A stretch of 13,662 nt of DNA from assembly GCA_049965515.1 (NCBI GenBank), contig JBMFWG010000048.1, forward strand, positions 1 through 13,662, written 5' to 3'. The translations under genes and the position numbers were made by a program. Positions 1 through 5,771 of the stretch are shown piece by piece (the first letter of the stretch is position 1; every line of letters starts with the position of its first letter). This stretch comes from UBA4572 sp049965515. Lineage in GTDB: Bacteria > Nitrospirota > Leptospirillia > Leptospirillales > Leptospirillaceae. The notes under the pieces are model-generated. The model did not search any database, was not told the origin of the DNA, and worked only from the letters and a program-made list of their open reading frames with translations.

Positions 1-28
1 CTCATCACTTCGGTCCTTTCGTTAAATG

Positions 29-61
29 AAAAAACCTTGCGGAGGACAAGCCTGCCCTCCG
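29..61 (-). terminator. Candidate intrinsic terminator, minus strand
   Basis: Read on the minus strand, CGGAGG and CCTCCG (plus positions 56-61 and 40-45) form a 6-bp GC-rich stem. It is followed by CAAGG and then six T (plus A-run 29-34). An alternative small stem, CTTG/CAAG, lies even closer to the T-run. This would stop transcription coming leftwards, for example from the tRNA side. It is almost 300 bp beyond the tRNA, so its partner gene is uncertain. Confidence 0.35.
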
Positions 62-256
62 GAAATCCCGAAATTTTAAACGAATAAAAGAAAACAATAA
101 ACTGATTTTCCCCACATCAAGACACCTCCCCACTCCTTCTCCGGAGGGGAAATACCCTTGGCCGGACGCGGGTGCTGGGTTCTGGGAGTTCTTTTAAGAT
201 GCGGGATCAGTGAGGATTGTACCCCCATGTTTCAGAACCGTCAAGGCCCCATGACG

Positions 257-282
257 AAAAACACGATATTTTTAAATTTCGT
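257..282 (-). terminator. Candidate weak terminator downstream of tRNA-Arg
   Basis: On the minus strand ACGA-A-ATTT pairs with AAAT-A-TCGT, giving eight pairs around one A/A mismatch and a very tight loop. One G and then five T follow. It lies about 70 nt past the tRNA 3' end in the right orientation. The stem is AT-rich and would be weak, so the call is tentative. Apart from this and the hairpin near position 45, I see no gene in positions 1-348. Confidence 0.3.
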
Positions 283-348
283 ATCCGGGGGGCAAGGGGT
301 GAAGGAGCCTCGGGGAGAGAAAAGGAGCAAAGATATGGAGCAACGGAG

Positions 349-425
349 TGGTGCGCCTGGCAGGAATCGAACCTGCGACCTGCGGATTCGAAGTCCGACG
401 CTCTATCCTACTGAGCTACAGGCGC
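349..425 (-). tRNA. tRNA-Arg, anticodon TCG, with encoded CCA
   Basis: The minus strand folds into a full cloverleaf. The acceptor stem is GCGCCTG/CAGGCGC, the D-arm GCTC/GAGC, and the anticodon loop CTTCGAA, which gives anticodon TCG and decodes the arginine codon CGA. The T-arm is GCAGG-TTCGATT-CCTGC, the discriminator base is A, and CCA is encoded at plus 351-349. The outermost pair of the anticodon stem (T27/C43) is mismatched; the other four pair. The gene stands alone. A tyrosine recombinase lies about 220 bp away on its 5' side, so this tRNA is a plausible integration target, but I found no duplicated tRNA end in the window. Confidence 0.95.
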
Positions 426-457
426 ATGATTGAATAAACAGACTTGATGATGGGGGA

Positions 458-484
458 TTGACGTCTGGTCTGAAATCCTATAAA
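458..484 (+). promoter_or_regulatory. Candidate promoter toward the integrase
   Basis: TTGACG at 458-463 and TATAAA at 479-484 are both good sigma-70 hexamers, but the spacer is only 15 bp, shorter than the usual 16-18. It points to the recombinase gene and would leave a leader of roughly 110-160 nt depending on the start used. Confidence 0.35.
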
Positions 485-647
485 AACCTTGATTCCAGAT
501 AATGGAGCAAGAACTTCATGGAAAAGGCTCCTTTTGCCCCACGGGGCGGATAAGGCATTCCGATCCAAACATCTCTCGTGAGAACTTTAGCGAAAGTAAG
601 TGATAAGTGCAAGCATTTTTGGCCCTCGGGAAAAACAAGTCTTTCTC

Positions 648-1565
648 ATGAACGGAGATGAATTGGACGCCAGCAAAAAGGAAATGACTCTTGGGGAAGC
701 CTTGTCGATGTATGCGGATCAATACACCACCCAAAAGAAAGGAGCCAGGCAAGAGCTTTCGCGGATCCGCCATTGGAAAGCCCATCCTTTCTCACAAAGA
801 GCTCTTCATTCCTTCATTCCCTCAGATTGGCGTCTGTATGCCATCGAACGCCAAAAGACGGTCTCCCCCACGACCGTTCGTCTCGAGCTCGCCTTAATCC
901 GCCATCTCTTTACCGTGGCATCGCAGGACTGGGCTTTAGATCTTCGCACACAGTTCACCTCCCGGACACTTCCCAAGGTCAGGAATTCCCGTGACCGACG
1001 ACTTAGCACGGGAGAGATCGAGGCTATTGTCCGTGCCACAGGGTCAGCTGTTCTTGGGAATCTTCTCCGATTTGCGCTGGAGACCGCCATGCGTCGAAGC
1101 GAAATCGCATCCCTGAGGTGGAGAGATGTCGACCTGTCGAAGAGAACGGTCACTCTCTCCGACACGAAGAATGGAGACATGAGAGTTGTTCCCCTTACAA
1201 AAGAGGCCGTCAGAATCCTCGATTCGCTGGAAAAGGGGGGCCAAGGAGACAGAGTCTGGAAGATGGAGGCGGATTCTGTCACTCAGGCCTTTGTGCGGGC
1301 TGTGGATCGGGCTCGGGGCAACTATGAAAAGGAATGTTTCCAATCACAAAGGGACCCCGATCCAAACTTTTTGGTGGACATCCGTTTTCATGATCTACGC
1401 CATGAAGCGACATCCCGGCTCTTTGAAAGGGGAATGGGGACGATGATGGTGGCAGCCATCACCGGGCATAAAACTCTCCAGATGCTCAAGCGATATACGC
1501 ATTTGAGACCCGAGACGATTGTCCACGAGCTTGATCGCACGGAAGGGAAGGGGCTTGCCCCATGA
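648..1565 (+). CDS. Tyrosine recombinase / phage-type integrase
   Basis: This site-specific recombinase would cut and rejoin DNA through a tyrosine-DNA intermediate. Starting at ATG 648 it is 305 aa. An N-terminal SAM-like core-binding segment (roughly residues 15-100) is followed by the catalytic domain. All expected active-site residues are visible: Arg in AMRRSEIASLRW, Lys in DTKNGDMRVVPL, HDLRHE (HxxR), the second His in ITGHK, and the nucleophile Tyr in KRYTHL. The protein therefore looks catalytically intact. The start is uncertain: the frame opens with GTG at 600, ATG 648 and ATG 684 are alternatives, and none has a well-spaced Shine-Dalgarno sequence. The family (phage, island or plasmid integrase) cannot be resolved by eye. 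No other phage or conjugation gene is in the window, so it may be the remnant of a larger element. Confidence 0.88.
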   Translation: MNGDELDASKKEMTLGEALSMYADQYTTQKKGARQELSRIRHWKAHPFSQRALHSFIPSDWRLYAIERQKTVSPTTVRLELALIRHLFTVASQDWALDLRTQFTSRTLPKVRNSRDRRLSTGEIEAIVRATGSAVLGNLLRFALETAMRRSEIASLRWRDVDLSKRTVTLSDTKNGDMRVVPLTKEAVRILDSLEKGGQGDRVWKMEADSVTQAFVRAVDRARGNYEKECFQSQRDPDPNFLVDIRFHDLRHEATSRLFERGMGTMMVAAITGHKTLQMLKRYTHLRPETIVHELDRTEGKGLAP

Positions 1566-1635
1566 TAAAGAGGGACGACGAAACTCCGGATCCCCGACAG
1601 CCATATCCTTACAGTTTGGGGATACCGACGGGGGT

Positions 1636-1664
1636 TGTCACTGCAAGTTGAAAGTTGGGTGACA
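1636..1664. repeat. TGTCA...TGACA-bounded motif, possible IS end remnant
   Basis: TGTCA at 1636-1640 and TGACA at 1660-1664 are inverted copies flanking a 19-nt core that contains CAAGTTGAAAGTTG. Seen from the minus strand, the core reads like the CAACTTTCAACTTG sequences I associate with termini of IS21-type elements. That link is from memory and unverified, and no IstA/IstB coding sequence is present. It sits 70 bp past the integrase stop. Confidence 0.2.
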
Positions 1665-1700
1665 CTGCTGTGCAAGCTTAGCGTAGCGAAAACCCAAGTC

Positions 1701-1720
1701 CCCCGGATTTGGCCGTGGGG
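1701..1720 (-). repeat. Bulged hairpin resembling an IS200/IS605 end
   Basis: On the minus strand CCCC-A-CGG pairs with CCG-GGGG, leaving one bulged A and a short CCAAAT loop. It is preceded by GGGAGAGTTCATCCT, and GACTTGGGTTTTC follows. Imperfect, single-base-bulged hairpins near the ends are characteristic of IS200/IS605 elements, where TnpA recognises them as single strands. Together with the nearby TnpA stub this is probably one end of a decayed element. Exact boundaries cannot be set. Confidence 0.4.
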
Positions 1721-1790
1721 AGGATGAACTCTCCCGCCACTAAGCTGACGCTGTCGTGGGGGGGTGATCTCACAACCGAAAATTCCTCAT

Positions 1791-1809
1791 TTCGCCGAAG
1801 ATGGGCGAA
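1791..1809. repeat. Short inverted repeat
   Basis: TTCGCC (1791-1796) and GGCGAA (1804-1809) form a perfect 6-bp stem with a 7-nt loop. It lies between the bulged hairpin at 1701 and the long hairpin at 1906, inside the mobile-element debris. No T-run follows directly on either strand, so it is not an obvious terminator. Confidence 0.35.
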
Positions 1810-1905
1810 GGCGTTTGGGGCTTTTCGTCTTATGGTCCTCTCCGGAGGCTTTGACTCAGTCCTCCTGCCCTCGTTGTTTCTGTTTTTCCCCCCCGCCCCG
1901 CCGGA

Positions 1906-1943
1906 CCGTCTTCTTCTGGGTATTTCCTCCCAGAAGAAGACGG
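1906..1943. repeat. Perfect 15-bp inverted repeat with 8-nt loop
   Basis: CCGTCTTCTTCTGGG at 1906-1920 is the exact reverse complement of CCCAGAAGAAGACGG at 1929-1943, separated by TATTTCCT. The pairing is perfect over 15 bp. Neither strand has a T-run after it, so it does not look like a standard intrinsic terminator. It lies upstream of the TnpA stub in a stretch with no credible protein. It could be a hairpin of the decayed IS element or a structured RNA. Confidence 0.75.
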
Positions 1944-1989
1944 ATTCCCCTTTGGGCAATGACACGACTGGCGTTTTGATCACTCTGAA

Positions 1990-2178
1990 ACGGCGTCTGC
2001 CAGACGGGCGAGAAACCGTTTTTCGGACCATCTGAAGCTGTTTTACTGGAAGCCCTACTTCTGGCATCGGGCCGACTATGTCGGAAGCGTCGGCGGAGCG
2101 ACACTCAAAACAGTCCGTCGTTATGTCGAAAACCAAGGGACCAGGGAAAAACCGCGCAAAGCCAAACCGCCCGCTTGA
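1990..2178 (+). pseudogene. tnpA: IS200/IS605 TnpA transposase, C-terminal fragment
   Basis: The frame ending at TGA 2176-2178 reads SARRARNRFSDHLKLFYWK, then PYFWHRADYVGSVGG and RRYVENQ, the typical C-terminal half of the small Y1 HUH transposases of the IS200/IS605 family. The Tyr in RRYVENQ matches the catalytic tyrosine position of the family. The N-terminal half with the His-hydrophobic-His motif is missing: the frame is closed by a stop at 1960-1962 and sequence upstream does not resemble TnpA in any frame. About 60 of the usual 130-150 residues remain, so the gene is dead. Minus-strand hairpin debris to its left suggests an internally deleted element of IS605 type with divergent tnpA and tnpB, but no TnpB sequence is recognisable. 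Confidence 0.75.
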
Positions 2179-2225
2179 CCCTCTCTTGGATTACAGCCTA
2201 AGAAGGGAAATGCGCGGGCAGATGT

Positions 2226-3038
2226 TCAAGGAGCAATCATCCCGTTGTCGAGATAAGAGCGGGAGTAGGGAAAAACAGTCGAGGGATCGGGGAGGACGAT
2301 GGATTCCTTCTTGCCTTTGTAGGAGAGTCTCGAGAGAAAGTCCCGGATCGTCTGGAGCCGGGCGTGATCTTTATTGTCGGCCCTGACAATGATCCAGGGA
2401 GCCATGGCCGAGTGGGTTCGGGCAAACATCTGGTTCCGGGCATTGGAGTAGGCCTCCCAGTGCTTTTGTGCGGTCAGGTCGATGGGGCTGATCTTCCACT
2501 GCTTGAGTGGGTCGTGCTCCCGGCTGGCAAGCCGTTTTTTCTGCTCGTTGCGATCGATGTCGAGGTAGTACTTGAAGAGCCGGATCCCTGAACGGACGAG
2601 CATTTGTTCGAAGGAGGGGACGGTCTCCATGAATTCTTCATATTGGTCGTTCGTGCAAAACCCCATCACTCTCTCCACCCCGGCGCGGTTGTACCAGCTC
2701 CGGTTCAGAAAGACGATCTCCTGGGCAGAAGGGAGATGGGCCACATAGCGCTGAAAATACCATTGGGAGACCTCCCGGTCCGAGGGCTTGCCCAAGGCCA
2801 CGATGCGGGTCTCTCGAGGGGAAAGATGCTCGGTAAATCTCTTGATCGTGCCATCCTTGCCCGCGGCGTCCCGGCCTTCAAAGATAATGAGGACCTTCTC
2901 GTTCTCCTTGATCAGATGACGTTGGAACTTGACGAGCTCTACCTGGAGATCGTGAAGCTCCTGATGATAGGTGGCGGATTCGGGGGAGGGCTCGGACGAG
3001 CCGGAATCTTTTCTGTTTTTTTTGGGGCGAGGACTCAT
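2226..3038 (-). CDS. ppk2: Polyphosphate kinase 2 (PPK2 family)
   Basis: This cytosolic enzyme transfers phosphate between inorganic polyphosphate and nucleoside diphosphates. The 270-aa product begins with about 20 basic, polar and probably disordered residues, followed by one PPK2 domain. Walker A is GRDAAGKDG (residues 55-63), and FLNRSWYNRAGVERVMGF carries the Walker B/lid motif. A single domain of this length fits class I PPK2, which favours ADP/ATP, though class cannot be settled by eye. The ATG at 3038 has a strong Shine-Dalgarno (AAGGAG, 6 nt upstream). TAATAT on the minus strand (plus 3061-3066) is a possible -10 with a poor -35. It diverges from ackA, so polyphosphate-driven and acetyl-phosphate-driven ATP formation are neighbours. 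Confidence 0.95.
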   Translation of the reverse strand: MSPRPKKNRKDSGSSEPSPESATYHQELHDLQVELVKFQRHLIKENEKVLIIFEGRDAAGKDGTIKRFTEHLSPRETRIVALGKPSDREVSQWYFQRYVAHLPSAQEIVFLNRSWYNRAGVERVMGFCTNDQYEEFMETVPSFEQMLVRSGIRLFKYYLDIDRNEQKKRLASREHDPLKQWKISPIDLTAQKHWEAYSNARNQMFARTHSAMAPWIIVRADNKDHARLQTIRDFLSRLSYKGKKESIVLPDPSTVFPYSRSYLDNGMIAP

Positions 3039-3083
3039 GGGGTGCTCCTTCCGTTAGAAGATATTAAGGACAGACTACCAGAA

Positions 3084-3275
3084 ATGAGGGAGCATGACGA
3101 GCCCAAGATTGCGAAGGATCTTGAAGGTTTTTCACGCCGTCTTGAAAAACTGGATCTCCGGATCAGGAGGGCCAATCCCTCTCCACCGCTCCCCTCCGAA
3201 AGGCTCAGAAAATTGAGTTTTCGAGCGGCCGGTCTGGCTTGGGCGATCTTTGGGGGGGGAACAGGGTCGTGTTAA
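3084..3275 (+). CDS. Small ORF, possibly an AtpI/AtpZ-like relic
   Basis: A 63-codon frame starts at ATG 3084 and ends at TAA 3273-3275. The product has a charged amphipathic segment (LEGFSRRLEKLDLRIRRA) followed by a short apolar stretch (FRAAGLAWAIFGGG). That order loosely recalls the N-terminus of AtpI/AtpZ proteins of ATP synthase operons, but the second membrane helix is absent. It stops just after a run of eight G (3252-3259), a site prone to length change. Its stop codon falls inside the proposed ackA -10 box, and the nearest AAGGA is 13 nt from the ATG. It may be chance coding in an intergenic spacer. Confidence 0.2.
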   Translation: MREHDEPKIAKDLEGFSRRLEKLDLRIRRANPSPPLPSERLRKLSFRAAGLAWAIFGGGTGSC

Positions 3276-3278
3276 GAT
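3250..3278 (+). promoter_or_regulatory. Candidate ackA promoter with extended -10
   Basis: TAAGAT at 3273-3278 is preceded by TGT, an extended -10. TTGGGG at 3250-3255 gives a weak -35 with a 17-bp spacer. The start of transcription would fall near 3285, leaving a leader of about 30 nt before the ackA ATG. The spacer contains the run of eight G, so its length, and perhaps promoter strength, could vary by slippage. Confidence 0.4.
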
Positions 3279-3314
3279 CAGGACAAGGGTTTCCTTTTTG
3301 AGAAAGGCTTGTCC

Positions 3315-4415
3315 ATGAGAATCCTCTGTATCAATCCCGGTTCCTCCTCTCTCAAAGCCACCCTTCTTCAGGAGGAGAGGATCCTCTCTGACCATGAGAT
3401 CGATCTTGACGATTCGGTGGAAAAGGTCAGGGAGGGGCTGGCTTCTTTGTCTTTGTGGAGCCATGAGGCACCCCCCGATGCCATCGGAGTTCGGGTTGTC
3501 CATGGAGGACGGCTCTTTCGGGAGTCGGTCCGGGTTAACGGGCAGACCCTCGAGGCGCTCTCCACCATTGCGGATCTCGCTCCCCTCCATGTTCCTGTGG
3601 CCATTCGGGTCCTTTCGGCTCTCCTTCAGATGGACCACTCCCTTCCCATTGTGGCGGTCTTTGATACAGCGTTTCATCACACTCTTCCCGAGAAAGCCAG
3701 ACGCTATGCCGTCCCTGATCGCTGGCTCAAGAGAGGAGTGGAAAAATACGGCTTCCATGGCCTTTCCTACGACGATATCGTCCACCGACTTCCGTCACTT
3801 TCCGGATCTCTCCTTCCCAAACGCCTGGTGGCCGTACACTGGGGAAACGGGGCCTCGGCATGCGCCATCAGGGACGGAAGCTCCGTTGAGACCTCCATGG
3901 GACTGACCCCTCTTGCCGGTCTGGTCATGGGGACCCGACCCGGATCCCTCGATCCTGGAATCCTGCCCTTTCTTCTTCGTGGGGGAGATGCACTTCTTCA
4001 GCTTGAGAACGAAATGACGCACGAATCGGGGCTCTTTGCTCTCTCTGGAGGCGTGTCGGACTTTCGGGAGATTGTCAGACGCCAGGGGGAAGGGGATTTT
4101 CGGGCAGCGTTGGCCTTCGAAAAGGCGGTGACTTCGGTGGCGGAAATGATCGGGAGTTTTGCCGCCGTTTTGGAGGGAGTCGATGCCGTGGTCTTTACCG
4201 GCGGGATCGGGGAGCACTCCTGGGAGGCCCGTTCGGCCGTCATGAAGAAGATTGGATTTTTGGGGATCACAGAGGACGCTCTGGCCAACCGGTTTGCATC
4301 CGGAGACCGGAGGATCTCAACGCCGTCCTCGACAGTGGCCGTCTGGTGTCTTCATGCCCGGGAGGATCGGACCATCGCCCGGGAGACAATTCGGGTGGTG
4401 GGAAGAAAAAGTTAG
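3315..4415 (+). CDS. ackA: Acetate kinase
   Basis: It catalyses acetyl phosphate + ADP to acetate + ATP (reversible) in the cytosol. From ATG 3315 the protein is 366 aa. Family motifs are in order: NPGSSSLK (6-13), GVRVVHGG (58-65), FDTAFHHTLP (117-126), YGFHGLSY (145-152), HWGNGAS (175-181), GTRPGSLDPG (206-215) and FTGGIGEHS further on. Asn7, Arg60, Asp118, His148, His175 and Arg208 match the known catalytic set. I chose ATG 3315 over the in-frame TTG 3309 because GAAAGG lies 7 nt before it and homology starts at MRILCINPG. The protein is about 30 residues shorter than the usual 400, and the loss lies between the phosphate loop and the VVHGG motif. The usual Leu of HLGNG is Trp. No phosphotransacetylase gene is adjacent, so acetyl phosphate may come from elsewhere, such as a phosphoketolase. 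Confidence 0.95.
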   Translation: MRILCINPGSSSLKATLLQEERILSDHEIDLDDSVEKVREGLASLSLWSHEAPPDAIGVRVVHGGRLFRESVRVNGQTLEALSTIADLAPLHVPVAIRVLSALLQMDHSLPIVAVFDTAFHHTLPEKARRYAVPDRWLKRGVEKYGFHGLSYDDIVHRLPSLSGSLLPKRLVAVHWGNGASACAIRDGSSVETSMGLTPLAGLVMGTRPGSLDPGILPFLLRGGDALLQLENEMTHESGLFALSGGVSDFREIVRRQGEGDFRAALAFEKAVTSVAEMIGSFAAVLEGVDAVVFTGGIGEHSWEARSAVMKKIGFLGITEDALANRFASGDRRISTPSSTVAVWCLHAREDRTIARETIRVVGRKS

Positions 4416-4486
4416 AGTCACCGCCAGAAAGTTCCTGCCGACGATCATGCGGCATCAAAGCGGAAACCGTTAGGCCCGACCGACAC

Positions 4487-5419
4487 TCATCGGAGCTCTT
4501 CCTGCCGTGAGAGCTCCCGGGCGACCTTTTCCTTCATGCGGCAGAAGCTGCAAACCGGGGTCCAGGAGATTTCCCCGCATTGTTCGCAGCGTCCGGTTGG
4601 AACATCCTCTTCTTCCTCCGGGGCATCGGGATACCATCGGGAAATCCTGTCGAGGTAGCCAAAGAGAAAGGCATGCTTGGTTCCGGGTGATGCGGCCTCG
4701 ATCTCTCCCAGAACTTTCTTGAAGAGAATCTGTTTGGCATCGACGGAGTGGGGACACTCCTTGACGACGTATGGGATCTTTCGAAGGAAGGCATAGGCAG
4801 CCATTTCCTTTTCGGTCAGGCGCACTAGGGGCTTGACCTTTTTGGCAAGTCCCGAGATGGCCGAGAGATCCGGCCGGTTCTTTGCCAGATATTCGTCGTG
4901 CCAATGGAGAAGGTTTCCGAAGAGGCGCGATGCCTCGTCGTCGAGGTTGTGGCCCGTGGCCAGCACGGTGGCTTTGGTGGCCAGGGCCACCTTGTTGAAA
5001 AAGTAGCGTTTCGACATCCCGCACCCCGAGCATGCGGGTCGGCGAGTGGCCTTTGAGATGTCGGTGACCGAACCGTTGACGGATTCTCTCAGAGATTCTA
5101 CCACGAGGGGAAGGCCATGCCGGGCGGCGAAGGACTCCACATGGCTCCGGCTCTCGGACGAGTACTCTCCGATTCCCAGGTCGAGGTGAAAGCCCGTGGT
5201 GCGATAACCGAGTCGGGTGAGAATGTCCCAAAGAGCCAGTGAGTCTTTGCCCCCCGAGACGGCGACAAGAACATGGTCTCCTGCGGTGACCATGCGGTAG
5301 TCGTCGATGGCCTTTTTCGTCTGGGAGAGGGTAAAACGGTCAAAACACTCCGGGCAGAAGGCGCTGTTGTGGCTGGGAAGCCTTATGACGGCTTTGTTTT
5401 TGCAGGCACGGCACTTCAT
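4487..5419 (-). CDS. ttuA: tRNA 2-thiolation enzyme, TtuA/Ncs6 family
   Basis: This ATP-dependent tRNA 2-sulfurtransferase activates a uridine by adenylation and replaces its oxygen with sulfur. In Thermus TtuA makes 2-thio-ribothymidine at position 54, and related Ncs6/Ctu1 enzymes act on the wobble uridine. The 310-aa protein has an N-terminal zinc ribbon (Cys3/Cys6, Cys22/Cys25), a PP-loop SGGKDS (55-60), TGHNLDDEA (155-163), three cysteines placed as the [4Fe-4S] ligands of TtuA (Cys130, Cys133, Cys222), and a C-terminal zinc ribbon (Cys278/Cys281, Cys290/Cys293). All are intact. It overlaps the upstream carrier gene by ATGA, so translation is coupled. The substrate position on tRNA is inferred from the TtuB-like partner and not proven by sequence. 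Confidence 0.9.
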   Translation of the reverse strand: MKCRACKNKAVIRLPSHNSAFCPECFDRFTLSQTKKAIDDYRMVTAGDHVLVAVSGGKDSLALWDILTRLGYRTTGFHLDLGIGEYSSESRSHVESFAARHGLPLVVESLRESVNGSVTDISKATRRPACSGCGMSKRYFFNKVALATKATVLATGHNLDDEASRLFGNLLHWHDEYLAKNRPDLSAISGLAKKVKPLVRLTEKEMAAYAFLRKIPYVVKECPHSVDAKQILFKKVLGEIEAASPGTKHAFLFGYLDRISRWYPDAPEEEEDVPTGRCEQCGEISWTPVCSFCRMKEKVARELSRQEELR

Positions 5420-5664
5420 GGAAGGGATCCTCCCGAGATGACAGGACGAACCTCAACGGGACTGTCAGGGTTGAGGGGATCGTCGTCGCAAAGAAGGGTG
5501 TCGTCCTGGATGACGAGAACTGTTTCGGGGGGGAGGTCCAGTTTTTTGAGAAGGGCCTGGACAGTCCTGACGGCCGGAATTTCCAGGGTTGTTCCTGTCT
5601 GGTGATTGATGATAGTGAGGGTTTGTCGAAAGTCCCGTGGCGAAACCTGGGATTTGTCTGCCAT
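5416..5664 (-). CDS. ttuB: TtuB/ThiS/MoaD-like sulfur carrier
   Basis: This 82-aa ubiquitin-fold protein would carry sulfur as a C-terminal thiocarboxylate to the adjacent TtuA. The beta-grasp pattern is visible: strands around TLTIIN and LEIP, a helix at TVQALLKKLDL, VLVIQDDTLLCDDDPL, then VEVRPVISGG. The diagnostic Gly-Gly is at residues 78-79, but three more residues (SLP) follow, whereas carriers normally end in GG. The codons for Ser-Gly-Gly read TCGGGAGGA, which is also the Shine-Dalgarno for ttuA, and the stop TGA overlaps the ttuA ATG. A good ribosome site (AGGAAGGA) lies about 5 nt before ATG 5664. Functional use would need removal of SLP by a peptidase, or a variant chemistry. Confidence 0.85.
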   Translation of the reverse strand: MADKSQVSPRDFRQTLTIINHQTGTTLEIPAVRTVQALLKKLDLPPETVLVIQDDTLLCDDDPLNPDSPVEVRPVISGGSLP

Positions 5665-5728
5665 GAATGTCCTTCCTGATGGGAGCGGCTCGCTGGAGGT
5701 GTCGTCTTTCGGGGGAATGTGTTTTTTA

Positions 5729-5757
5729 ATCGTAGCATGCCATCTGAGGGATGGGAA
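5729..5757 (-). promoter_or_regulatory. Candidate ttuBA promoter
   Basis: On the minus strand TTCCCA (plus 5757-5752) and TACGAT (plus 5734-5729) are 17 bp apart, and TGC directly before TACGAT gives an extended -10. It lies between the dciA-like stop and ttuB and predicts a leader of about 55-60 nt, so ttuBA could be transcribed separately from the upstream gene. Confidence 0.45.
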
Positions 5758-5771
5758 ACGGGAAGAAGGAG

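Noticed and set aside
158..433. Plus-strand open frame of 91 codons
   Set aside because: It runs antisense through the tRNA-Arg gene, has no family resemblance and no ribosome site; the tRNA explains the sequence.
1906..1943. Long hairpin as an intrinsic terminator
   Set aside because: Neither strand has a T-run after the stem, and no gene ends close to it.
1678..2136. Minus-strand frame of 152 codons across the mobile-element debris, considered as a TnpB remnant
   Set aside because: No RuvC-like or zinc-finger motif is visible; the frame crosses the hairpins and runs antisense to the TnpA stub, so it is chance coding.
1..2225. CRISPR array or tandem repeat array
   Set aside because: No regularly spaced direct repeats were found; the repeats present are isolated inverted repeats.
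2604..3275. Plus-strand frame of 223 codons
   Set aside because: Most of it is antisense to ppk2, which has full motifs and a strong ribosome site. Only the last 63 codons, outside ppk2, were kept as a low-confidence ORF.
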